In this document: one piece after another, positions 15,541 through 22,598 of the stretch
Layout of the letters: the number at the start of each line of letters is the position of its first letter
Numbering within the stretch: position 1 is the stretch's first letter
NCBI GenBank assembly: GCA_030066295.1
Contig: JASJBX010000007.1
Span: forward strand, 1-36,793
Source: Crocosphaera sp.
GTDB taxonomy: Bacteria > Cyanobacteriota > Cyanobacteriia > Cyanobacteriales > Microcystaceae
Length of the DNA: 36,793 bases
Direction: 5' to 3'
Notes under the pieces: generated by a model
Databases searched by the model: none
Told to the model about the DNA's origin: nothing
Seen by the model: the letters and a program-made list of their open reading frames with translations, nothing else
Position numbers and translations under genes: made by a program

Positions 15541-15576
15541 CATTAAAAGCAAGAAAAATTGAGGTTAGATGTGATC

Positions 15577-15696
15577 TTAGAGATCACCACCCCGAAACGC
15601 CAACACAGCGATAACAATAGGGCCAGCAATGACGATTAACCCAACAAAGGTCAATTGAAAAATCGGTTCTAAATTAAGGGCTGCTAATAACTCCAT
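15577..15696 (-). CDS. psb30: Photosystem II reaction centre protein Psb30 (Ycf12)
   Basis: A 39-residue one-helix membrane protein too short for usual gene finding. The N-terminus [16 protein letters not shown], a single transmembrane helix (about 16-33, rich in Val, Ile, Ala and Gly) and the ending LAFRGGDL match Psb30/Ycf12, a small subunit at the edge of the photosystem II reaction centre that stabilises the complex under strong light. An AGGAGAA site lies just before the ATG and an intrinsic terminator follows, so the gene is a monocistronic unit. It is divergent from the SagB-type gene and sits between it and the candidate RNA element. Confidence 0.93.
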   Translation of the reverse strand: MELLAALNLEPIFQLTFVGLIVIAGPIVIAVLAFRGGDL

Positions 15697-15828
15697 TATG
15701 TTCTCCTAAATTTACCCAATGAATAATATTTAAGGGCAAAAAGGCCAAAAAAACCATAGTGCCTGAACAACCCTACCATAGAAGAAGGTTAGAATTAAAA
15801 TGGACGCATCAAGACTCAACGAACATTT

Positions 15829-17364
15829 ATGCCGGATTTGTCAAACTCCATTGCCACCCACTACCATCAACGGACAAAGTACGATCCCAAAACCATCGCT
15901 AGTAAGAACAAAGGATTAGATTGGTCAAAACAACCCATTCCTTTTAAAGCGTATAAAATTGGCAAATCCTACGATCTTACCCCCTATTTATCGGCAAAAT
16001 TACCCGATGTTCCCCATGCCATACAATGGCGGAGACTATCACGCCTGTTTGGTTGTAGTTATGGCCTAACTGCTAAAATTCCCACCATGGGCAGTCCTGT
16101 GTATTTAAGGGCGGCCCCTTCTGCTGGTGGACTGTACCCCGCAGAAGTTTATTTGGTTTCTCGCGGAACCCCATTGTTACCGGCGGGACTCTATAACTAT
16201 CAACCCCAAAGTCACAGTTTATTACATTTTTGGGATAGTGAGGTTTGGGAGAATTTACAATCCGCTTGTTTTTGGCATCAAGGGTTAGAAAATAGTCAAC
16301 TAGCGATCGTCACAACCGCCATCTTCTATCGGTCTTCCTGGCGGTACGAAGATCGGGCTTATCGGCGTATTTGTCTAGATACGGGTCATTTACTAGGTAA
16401 CATTGAATTAGCCTGTGCTATGACCGATTATCGCCCCCATTTAATCGGTGGGTTTGTGGATCATTTGGTCAATGAATTATTTTATTTTAATCCCGAAGAA
16501 GAAGGGGTGATTACCGTCATTCCTTTGACGGATTTATTATCAGAAAATAGTGAAACTGTCAAGGCATTTAAACCGACGGCTTTACCTTCCAAGATCAAAA
16601 CAGATTACCCTGATGTTTCTGACGGCGATTTATTACATTATTTTCATCAAGCAACAGAAATTCAAGAATTAGAGGAAAATAAACTTAAAGAAATAGAAAA
16701 TCAAATCAATAATTTAGAAGATAAATATAATTTTCCCTTTTGTTTAAAAGTTTCCACCGCAACCTCAACGATGGACTGGGGAAATAACCTAGATTCTCTA
16801 GAAAAAACCATTTTAAAACGACGGTCTACACGGGCTTATACAGGGGAAAACTTGACTTTAGAAGAACTAAAAGCCCTCTTACATTTTACCTATCAACCTC
16901 AAGATTATGTCACCCAAGGATTTGATAAGAGTCCTGACTATTTTGATCTGGGTTTAATTGAAACGTTTGTGGCGGTTTCTGGGGTAGATGGCCTGGAATC
17001 TGGCTGTTATTATTATGCGCCCAAAGCAGAGGAATTAAGACAAATTCGCTTTAAAAATTTCCGACGTGAATTGCATTATCTCTGCTTAGGACAGGATTTG
17101 GGTAGGGATGCTGGGGCAATTATTTTTCATACCGCCGACTTACAAAAAGCAGTGGAAAAATACGGCGATCGCGTTTATCGTTATTTACATTTAGACGCAG
17201 GTCATTTAGGGCAAAGATTAAATTTAGCTGCCATCCATCTCAAGTTGGGAGTCAGTGGAATTGGGGGATTTTTTGACGATCAAGTGAATGAAGTTTTGGG
17301 TATCCCCGAAGATGAAGCGGTGATTTATATCACCACTTTAGGACGGCCCAAATATCAATCTTGA
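15829..17364 (+). CDS. SagB/ThcOx-type dehydrogenase, two nitroreductase domains
   Basis: A 511-residue FMN-dependent nitroreductase-fold protein with two domains. The first (about 70-250) has RAAPSAGGLYPAEVYLV, the SagB-type hallmark, and YRRICLDTGHLLGNIELAC. The second (about 325-510) begins TILKRRSTRAYTGENLTLEE, the usual RRSxRxF/Y start, and has YRYLHLDAGHLGQRLNLAA and GGFFDDQVNEVLG. A linker rich in Glu, Asn and Lys joins them. SagB-type enzymes oxidise azolines in RiPPs, but stand-alone double-domain versions are common in cyanobacteria without any cyclodehydratase, as here. Although the GRRM locus lies 3 kb away, psb30 intervenes and GrrM systems do not need it, so a shared pathway is not supported. 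Confidence 0.87.
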   Translation: MPDLSNSIATHYHQRTKYDPKTIASKNKGLDWSKQPIPFKAYKIGKSYDLTPYLSAKLPDVPHAIQWRRLSRLFGCSYGLTAKIPTMGSPVYLRAAPSAGGLYPAEVYLVSRGTPLLPAGLYNYQPQSHSLLHFWDSEVWENLQSACFWHQGLENSQLAIVTTAIFYRSSWRYEDRAYRRICLDTGHLLGNIELACAMTDYRPHLIGGFVDHLVNELFYFNPEEEGVITVIPLTDLLSENSETVKAFKPTALPSKIKTDYPDVSDGDLLHYFHQATEIQELEENKLKEIENQINNLEDKYNFPFCLKVSTATSTMDWGNNLDSLEKTILKRRSTRAYTGENLTLEELKALLHFTYQPQDYVTQGFDKSPDYFDLGLIETFVAVSGVDGLESGCYYYAPKAEELRQIRFKNFRRELHYLCLGQDLGRDAGAIIFHTADLQKAVEKYGDRVYRYLHLDAGHLGQRLNLAAIHLKLGVSGIGGFFDDQVNEVLGIPEDEAVIYITTLGRPKYQS

Positions 17365-17373
17365 GGCTGACCA

Positions 17374-18843
17374 TTAATTTCGATCAAATAGATAGAAAAA
17401 GTTAATAAAGCCGGTCAAAGCCCCAATGGGACTAAATATGGTGCTTAGGGTATCAGAAGCCACCGTTAAGAGATTGCGGTTAACAATAACCACGTCATTA
17501 TTTTTGAGGATAGGATTATCCCCCTCAGCAATATCTTGGGCAAAATCAATATCAATATCCCGTTTGGTTACCGTTCCGTTGGGATTTAAACGCACTAACT
17601 CGATAGTCGCACTGTTAGACCGTCGTTTATCAAAACCGCCGGCTGCTAAAATGCCTTGATTTAAAGGGGTATTAGGGGGAACTTCAATGGTTCCTGGACT
17701 TCTCACTTCTCCCACCACATTAATACGAATGACTCCAGGGGAAAAACTGGCTGCAGCTAACGGTTCTGATTCTTCTGAGGGCAAATTTTCGGCAGTAGGA
17801 ATAATAATAGTATCCCCTTCTTGCAAGATAATATCTTCTTCAATGTCGCCCGTTTCCAGCAAATTCCAGAGATCAACGCTGATAATTTGTTGAGAACCAT
17901 CGCGGTTATAGCGACGCAGTTCCACATCACGAACATTAGCTAAGGGTTTAACACCACCAGCTAATTGAACGGCGAAGGTTAGTCTAGGGGGTTGTCGGCG
18001 AATGTTTCCCTGAGAACCAGTAACGGTGTTACTCTCTGGGATGACACGATAGGACCCTGGACGATAGACTTCCCCTACCACAGCCACATTAATTTCTTGG
18101 TTAGCGGTAATGCCAAAGTTGGCGTCTGAGAGGAGGCGCGTTTGGGCCAGATCAATGGTTGCTTGGGTGGGAATAATGACTTGATCCCCGTCTCTGAGGG
18201 TAATGTCTTGTTTAAGTTGACCGTCTTTGATTAAATCCCATAAATTGAGGGTTAAAACCAGGTTTTCTCCCTTAAATTCTCGTTTAATTTGTACCTTTCC
18301 GAGATCCGCTACGGTGGTGAGTCCCCCTGCTTGTTGAATGAGTTGGGTGACGGTGGGAAATTTTTGTCCTCCTTCGATGGGAAGGAGATAGGAACCCGGA
18401 CTATTGATTTCCCCTGATATGGCTAGTTTTAAGGGACGAGGCGAGATTAAACCAACGGTTACAGAGGGACGTTTCACATATTGAGTGTATTGTTGGGTGA
18501 GAAATTCTGTTAATTGGCTTAAGGTCAATCCTTCCACCGAAAAATTCCCCAATAAGGGTAAGGATAGGGTTCCATCTACTAAGATTTGATATTCTCCACT
18601 AAATTCTTCTACAGGAAATACAGTGACTCTAATGACATCACCGGCCCCTAGGGTATATTCTGTTTCTGTAGATGATCTAGACCCTCTATATTCTTCGTCT
18701 AGATAGGGTTCTAAGGGGGGGATGGCTTCTAGATCGGAGGGTTGTCCCATTCCTGGCAAACACCCTATCAAGGAGATGATTATCCAGTTCAAACTCACCA
18801 AAGAGGGCAACAGTCCCCCATACTGATACTGTTTTTTGACCAT
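17374..18843 (-). CDS. Polysaccharide export protein with SLBB domains (Wza-like)
   Basis: A 489-residue outer-membrane polysaccharide exporter. After a hydrophobic N-terminus with a possible lipobox (Leu-Ile-Gly-Cys in IISLIGC), EYTLGAGDVIRVTVFPVEEF opens the Poly_export domain, which includes GTLSLPLLGNFSVEGLTLSQ. Three SLBB-type segments follow, each starting with a V-x-GE(V/I)xxPG-type strand: LAISGEINSPGSYLL, VAVVGEVYRPGSYRV and INVVGEVRSPGTIEV. Each ends in a GDxVIIPT-type strand. A C-terminal hydrophobic stretch (IFSPIGALTGFINFFYLF) may be a membrane helix. The partner Wzc-type kinase is not in the window. It is convergent with the SagB-type gene (9 bases between stops). Confidence 0.9.
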   Translation of the reverse strand: MVKKQYQYGGLLPSLVSLNWIIISLIGCLPGMGQPSDLEAIPPLEPYLDEEYRGSRSSTETEYTLGAGDVIRVTVFPVEEFSGEYQILVDGTLSLPLLGNFSVEGLTLSQLTEFLTQQYTQYVKRPSVTVGLISPRPLKLAISGEINSPGSYLLPIEGGQKFPTVTQLIQQAGGLTTVADLGKVQIKREFKGENLVLTLNLWDLIKDGQLKQDITLRDGDQVIIPTQATIDLAQTRLLSDANFGITANQEINVAVVGEVYRPGSYRVIPESNTVTGSQGNIRRQPPRLTFAVQLAGGVKPLANVRDVELRRYNRDGSQQIISVDLWNLLETGDIEEDIILQEGDTIIIPTAENLPSEESEPLAAASFSPGVIRINVVGEVRSPGTIEVPPNTPLNQGILAAGGFDKRRSNSATIELVRLNPNGTVTKRDIDIDFAQDIAEGDNPILKNNDVVIVNRNLLTVASDTLSTIFSPIGALTGFINFFYLFDRN

Positions 18844-18889
18844 GTTGTTAACTCACTCACTCACCACTCCAGATTTTAACTGATGGGAT

Positions 18890-18924
18890 GCAGTTTTGTG
18901 GGTTCAGTTTCGGGAAAAAACTGC
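18890..18924. repeat. Inverted repeat upstream of the export gene and rimM
   Basis: GCAGTTTT (18890-18897) and AAAACTGC (18917-18924) are perfect inverted copies separated by 19 bases in the divergent gap between the export gene and rimM. It may be an operator or a hairpin; nothing else supports a role. Confidence 0.35.
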
Positions 18925-18999
18925 TCAAAATTCGGGTTTTGGGAATTTTTTTAATGATTGCTTGTGTTTTTGTCCTACAAAACAAGCTTTTTTATCGAT

Positions 19000-19005
19000 T
19001 ATAAT
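19000..19005 (+). promoter_or_regulatory. -10 element upstream of rimM
   Basis: A perfect TATAAT lies 29 bases before the rimM ATG at 19034. No -35 box is recognisable at 16-18 bases upstream. Confidence 0.35.
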
Positions 19006-19033
19006 TAAACGTATCAGAATAATACGGCAATCA

Positions 19034-19591
19034 ATGGAAAAAAATAAAAATAAGTGGTTAGAAATTGGGACGATTGTTGGACCAAGAGGACTTAAAGGAG
19101 AATTAAAGGTTGTTTCTAGTACAGACTTTCCTGAAAGATTTGAAAAACCAGGACAACGTTGGTTACAATCTCCTAACGGTCGAGCAACTGAACCGGTTGA
19201 ATTAATGAGCGGTAAAGGGGTTGCTGGCAAAAATATCTATATTATTCGTTTAGAAGGTATAAATAATAGAAACGAAGCAGAAACATTACGGGGCTATAAA
19301 CTCTTAATTCTTGATGAAACCATACCTGAACTAGATGAAGATGAGTATCATGTTTCACAATTAATTGATGTAGAAGTATACGAGCAACAAACAGGAAAAT
19401 TAATTGGTACAGTGGTAGACTTATTTACGGCTGGGAATGATTTATTAGAAATAAAATTAATTGACCCAGAAAGCAAAGCCAAAAAAGTATTGATTCCTTT
19501 TGTTTACGAAATCGTTCCAGTGGTAGATTTAGAAAACAACCGAATAGAAATCAATCCCCCCAAAGGACTCTTAACCTTAGCCCATTCTTAA
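19034..19591 (+). CDS. rimM: Ribosome maturation factor RimM
   Basis: A 185-residue RimM, which binds ribosomal protein S19 and the 30S head during 16S rRNA processing. The N-terminal barrel starts WLEIGTIVGPRGLKGELKV, then TDFPERFEKPGQRWL and LEGINNRNEAETLRGYKL, all typical. The PRC-barrel half follows: YHVSQLIDVEVYEQQTGKLI, GTVVDLFTAGNDLLEIKL and VLIPFVYEIVPVVDLENNRI. The ATG at 19034 gives the normal family length and start; the frame is open further upstream to 18896, but that extension is Cys/Phe-rich and unlike RimM. A TATAAT at 19000-19005 would lie inside such an extension. Confidence 0.95.
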   Translation: MEKNKNKWLEIGTIVGPRGLKGELKVVSSTDFPERFEKPGQRWLQSPNGRATEPVELMSGKGVAGKNIYIIRLEGINNRNEAETLRGYKLLILDETIPELDEDEYHVSQLIDVEVYEQQTGKLIGTVVDLFTAGNDLLEIKLIDPESKAKKVLIPFVYEIVPVVDLENNRIEINPPKGLLTLAHS

Positions 19592-19651
19592 ACCGTCAAA
19601 AATTAAGAATAACTTAGCAATTCAACTAAGCCAATGGGGTTCATAACAAGT

Positions 19652-19657
19652 TATAAT
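19652..19657 (+). promoter_or_regulatory. -10 element upstream of the STAS gene
   Basis: A perfect TATAAT; the start would be near 19664, giving a leader of about 37 bases to the AUU start. No good -35 box is visible. Confidence 0.4.
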
Positions 19658-19688
19658 GCAGTTTTGACAAAATTGTGCCACTAAGGTT

Positions 19689-19695
19689 AAGGAGG
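19689..19695 (+). promoter_or_regulatory. Strong Shine-Dalgarno pointing to an AUU start
   Basis: AAGGAGG ends five bases before ATT at 19701, in frame with the STAS gene. There is no ATG, GTG or TTG in frame between the upstream in-frame stop (19665-19667) and the GTG at 19725, which itself has no ribosome site. Confidence 0.65.
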
Positions 19696-19700
19696 AAACT

Positions 19701-20075
19701 ATTCCTGAGCAATTAAACCTAACCGTGAGTTTAAGGGGAACTCACGAAGTTAAAGGTAACTATCAAATTTTCCGATTAACTGGCTTATTAGATGCCTTTT
19801 CTGAACCCGTATTTCGTAAAGTCGTTGGTCAATATATCGATGAGGGGCCAGAAGATATTATTCTCGTGCTTTCTCAAATCGATTTTATCGATAGTTCGGG
19901 ACTGGGGGCATTAGTTCAGTTGGTCAAACAGGCCCAAAACAATAACGGAACCTTACAAGTGGTGACCAACCCAAGGGTTACCCAAACCGTTAAACTGGTA
20001 CGTCTCGAAAAATTCTTATCCCTACAAACAAGTTTGGAAGATGCTATTGCTAACTTAAAGAACAAGAAAAAATAG
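19701..20075 (+). CDS. STAS-domain anti-sigma factor antagonist-like protein, probable AUU start
   Basis: A STAS-domain protein of about 124 residues. IFRLTGLLDAFSEPVFRKVV is the first strand-helix and VLSQIDFIDSSGLGALVQLV is the phosphorylation loop, with the Ser-Ser pair where SpoIIAA-type proteins are phosphorylated by anti-sigma kinases. TLQVVTNPRVTQTVKLVRLE follows. Such proteins release sigma factors or act in partner-switching circuits. The only usual start codon is GTG at 19725, which has no ribosome site, whereas ATT at 19701 follows AAGGAGG by five bases and adds IPEQLNLT, continuous with the first strand LTVSLRG. I therefore place the start at ATT; if wrong, the protein is the 116-residue GTG form. 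No anti-sigma kinase gene is nearby. Confidence 0.82.
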   Translation: MPEQLNLTVSLRGTHEVKGNYQIFRLTGLLDAFSEPVFRKVVGQYIDEGPEDIILVLSQIDFIDSSGLGALVQLVKQAQNNNGTLQVVTNPRVTQTVKLVRLEKFLSLQTSLEDAIANLKNKKK

Positions 20076-20130
20076 TGAGAATTGATCCTCAATCTATCTT
20101 GGCTGATTTCAGTCCCCATTATCGAATCCC

Positions 20131-20544
20131 ATGAGTCAACATCGTCCTGGGGTCAATTTTCAGGTGACTATGGAGTCGAAAGACTATGACAACATTAGTC
20201 AATTGTCCCCCACCTTTTTAGCTTACATTGGTGATGCGGTCTATGAACTGTATGTGCGGACTTGCTATTTATTTCCTCCGCGCAAAGTTAAGGACTATCA
20301 TAATCAAGTGGTGGCTCAAGTGAGGGCAGAAACCCAAGCCGAAGCCCTGCAAAGACTAACCCCTTACTTAACGGCTGTTGAACAAGATATTGTTCGACGG
20401 GGACGTAATGCTGCCAAGGGGTGTCCCCGTCGTCTGCCACGAGATATTTATCAACAAGCTACCAGTTTAGAAACGTTAATTGGTTATTTATATTTACAGG
20501 ATACTCATCGTTTGAACGAACTACTGGAAACCCTTATTCCCTAA
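20131..20544 (+). CDS. mrnC: Mini-ribonuclease 3 (MrnC)
   Basis: A 137-residue RNase III catalytic domain without a double-stranded RNA-binding domain, as in Mini-III, which trims 23S rRNA ends. LSPTFLAYIGDAVYELYVR contains the conserved catalytic Asp (about residue 35) and Glu; KVKDYHNQVVAQVRAETQA and DIVRRGRNAAKGCPRRLPRD are family signatures, and YQQATSLETLIGYLYL is the closing helix with the second acidic position. An internal ATG at 20170 is another possible start. It precedes the rRNA methyltransferase gene by 6 bases, a pairing also common in other bacteria. Confidence 0.92.
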   Translation: MSQHRPGVNFQVTMESKDYDNISQLSPTFLAYIGDAVYELYVRTCYLFPPRKVKDYHNQVVAQVRAETQAEALQRLTPYLTAVEQDIVRRGRNAAKGCPRRLPRDIYQQATSLETLIGYLYLQDTHRLNELLETLIP

Positions 20545-20550
20545 AAGATT

Positions 20551-21426
20551 ATGCCCAATAAACCTATTCCCCGAAGCGATCGCCATAACCCAAGAAGGGG
20601 TAAGTTTTCAGAGAGAAAAACCATCGTTTCCAGGAGTCCTCAACCCAAGGGCCGCCCCCTTCCCGAAGAAACCGACGCTGATCTCATTTATGGCCGTCAT
20701 TCGGTCTTAGCGGCCTTAGAAAGCGATCGTCAACTCAATCGTATTTGGATCACCAACAAACTACATTATGACCCTCGTTTTCATGGCTTAATACAAGGGT
20801 CAAAAGCCAAAGGGACTGTCATCGACGAGGTGTCTTTGCAACGGCTAACCCAAATCACCAATGGTGCCACTCATCAAGGTATCGCTGCCCAGGTTGCCCC
20901 CTATCGCTACCATGAATTAGAAGCGTTAATTGCTCAAGCCAAGGCCAACAGCGATCAACCGGTCATTGTCATCGCCGATGGTATCGCCGATCCTCACAAT
21001 TTAGGGGCAATTATCCGCACGGCGGAAGCGTTGGGCTCTCAAGGGTTGATTATACCCCAAAGACGGGCTGCGGGGGTCACCTCAACGGTGTCTAAAGTGT
21101 CAGCCGGGGCTTTAGAATCCTTTCCAGTGGCGAGGGTGGTTAATTTAAGTCGCGCCCTAGAAACCCTCAAAGGGGAAGGGTTTTGGATCTATGGAACCGT
21201 TGCGGAGGGAGGCAAACGGTTACAAGACTTCGATTTTCGCGGTGCCATCGGTTTAGTGATTGGTTCAGAGGGTAATGGTTTAAGTTTGTTGACGCAACGC
21301 TGTTGTGATGAGTTAATTTCTATTCCGTTAGACGGGAAAACCCCCAGTTTAAATGCGTCGGTGGCTGCTGCTATTAATCTCTACGAAATTTATCGTCAAC
21401 GGTGGTCTGAAAAAGTCCATCTTTAG
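20551..21426 (+). CDS. rlmB: TrmH-family rRNA 2'-O-methyltransferase (RlmB-like)
   Basis: A 291-residue SpoU/TrmH enzyme, predicted to methylate the 2'-OH of a G in 23S rRNA using SAM. After a basic, disordered N-terminus comes the substrate-binding domain ([20 protein letters not shown]) and the trefoil-knot methylase: [20 protein letters not shown] (motif 1), [12 protein letters not shown] (motif 2) and [20 protein letters not shown] (motif 3). All key residues (Asn and Arg of motif 1, Glu of motif 2, Ser/Asn of motif 3) are present. Located 6 bases after mrnC, so co-transcription is likely. Its stop directly abuts the stop of the opposite-strand DUF4174 gene. Confidence 0.92.
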   Translation: MPNKPIPRSDRHNPRRGKFSERKTIVSRSPQPKGRPLPEETDADLIYGRHSVLAALESDRQLNRIWITNKLHYDPRFHGLIQGSKAKGTVIDEVSLQRLTQITNGATHQGIAAQVAPYRYHELEALIAQAKANSDQPVIVIADGIADPHNLGAIIRTAEALGSQGLIIPQRRAAGVTSTVSKVSAGALESFPVARVVNLSRALETLKGEGFWIYGTVAEGGKRLQDFDFRGAIGLVIGSEGNGLSLLTQRCCDELISIPLDGKTPSLNASVAAAINLYEIYRQRWSEKVHL

Positions 21427-21885
21427 CTAATTACAGGCATGGGGACGGTTAGCCATTTCCTGTCGACGCATGGGCATTGTATCAATTTGTCCAAAAATAT
21501 TCTCCATTTCTGGAACGTCAGATAATTGTCGTTTGGGTTGTCCGTCTTTGCCGATTAAAATAACAGCAAACTCGTTATATTTAACCCCATATTTTGCTCG
21601 TAGTTCTGCTTGATCGTAGGATGAAATAAGATCGTCCCCAATGCGACTGGTGGCATTACGGGTGAATACCCCGAGCAATAAATCTCGATCTTGAAATTCA
21701 CATTCAACTTGATTGAATGTCTGTTTCATGGAGGTTAAACGTTCATCTTCAATATCAGGAACAAACACCAATAACAGTCGATTTTGCCAGCGATAGGGTG
21801 CTAAGGGGTTATTTTCTGCCATAGCAGATAGATGAGTTCCTGTGATGCCTAAAAAAAGGATAATTGATAAGAGTTTTTGATACAT
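21427..21885 (-). CDS. DUF4174 domain protein with signal peptide
   Basis: A 152-residue exported protein. The signal peptide (LLSIILFLGITGTHLSAMA) is followed by NPLAPYRWQNRLLLVFVPD, the opening of DUF4174, and by FAVILIGKDGQPKRQLSDVP near the end. This domain is thioredoxin-like in outline but lacks a CxxC motif here; the only cysteines are in VECEF and at the C-terminus (HACN). Periplasmic or lumenal, function unknown. It is the last gene of the dnaX-glycosidase-phosphatase-DUF4174 series on this strand, 12 bases after the phosphatase. Confidence 0.8.
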   Translation of the reverse strand: MYQKLLSIILFLGITGTHLSAMAENNPLAPYRWQNRLLLVFVPDIEDERLTSMKQTFNQVECEFQDRDLLLGVFTRNATSRIGDDLISSYDQAELRAKYGVKYNEFAVILIGKDGQPKRQLSDVPEMENIFGQIDTMPMRRQEMANRPHACN

Positions 21886-21897
21886 AACTGATAGTAT

Positions 21898-22542
21898 TTA
21901 AACAAGACGCAGTTCTTTTTCAGTGTCACTAAGATGGGAGGTATCTCCCCCTAGTTCCATATCCCATCCCTTATCTATTTTGACTAACTTTACTAAACAG
22001 CATAGGGAGGGTCTAAAAGTAGGAGATTCTTGGGTTAATCCTTCGGTTAATCCCATCACAGAGGCCCCATGTCCAACGAATAAGATATCCTCACTGTAAT
22101 TATTTACTAATTGTTGGGCAACGTTAGCCATTCGTTGCATCATGGCTACTTCCATTTCTGGATATTCAGGGGCGAGATAAGAAGAATAACTCCAGTCAAT
22201 ATAGGGATAGTCTTTTTCTAATAATTCTCTTGGGTGAGTTTCGGGGGGTTCACTCATCCAATGGGGGTTATGCCATTCTCCAATTCCTGCTTCTAATTTA
22301 ATAGGAAGATCGAGGATTTTGGCCACTTCTGAAGCGGTTTGTATTGTGCGTAAAAAAGGAGAAGCAAAAATATGACTAATGTTCTCTTTTTTTAGTCGGT
22401 TTGCTAATTGTTTAGCCTGAAGAAAACCATCTTCTGATAACGGGGGATCATAACGTCTTTGAGCCGTGTTAAACCATTCCGGTTTAACAAAATCAAGACG
22501 ATTTCCATGACGAGCGATCCAAACAGTTTGAGGAGAGGACAT
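21898..22542 (-). CDS. Histidine phosphatase superfamily protein
   Basis: A 214-residue phosphoglycerate-mutase-like protein. The catalytic motif is ARHGNR (about 10-15; the His is phosphorylated), SPFLRTIQTASEVA carries the second Arg, and ILFVGHGASVMGL carries the second His. LSEDGFLQAKQLANRL is the usual helix after strand 1. This is a phosphatase-type member rather than a mutase; some relatives act on sugar phosphates or phosphoproteins, but specificity cannot be read. It follows the glycosidase-like gene by 56 bases on the same strand. Confidence 0.85.
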   Translation of the reverse strand: MSSPQTVWIARHGNRLDFVKPEWFNTAQRRYDPPLSEDGFLQAKQLANRLKKENISHIFASPFLRTIQTASEVAKILDLPIKLEAGIGEWHNPHWMSEPPETHPRELLEKDYPYIDWSYSSYLAPEYPEMEVAMMQRMANVAQQLVNNYSEDILFVGHGASVMGLTEGLTQESPTFRPSLCCLVKLVKIDKGWDMELGGDTSHLSDTEKELRLV

Positions 22543-22598
22543 AGGAAGTTAAGTTATAGGGATAAACCTATAAGAATAATATAACTTATTGGTTGATA

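Noticed and set aside
15829..17364. SagB-type dehydrogenase as part of the Grr peptide pathway
   Set aside because: It lies behind psb30 with its own orientation and no cyclodehydratase, and GrrM systems do not use a SagB partner; such double-domain proteins are widespread in cyanobacteria.
18896..19033. N-terminal extension of RimM
   Set aside because: The extra 46 codons are unlike RimM and contain the probable -10 box; the ATG at 19034 gives the family length.
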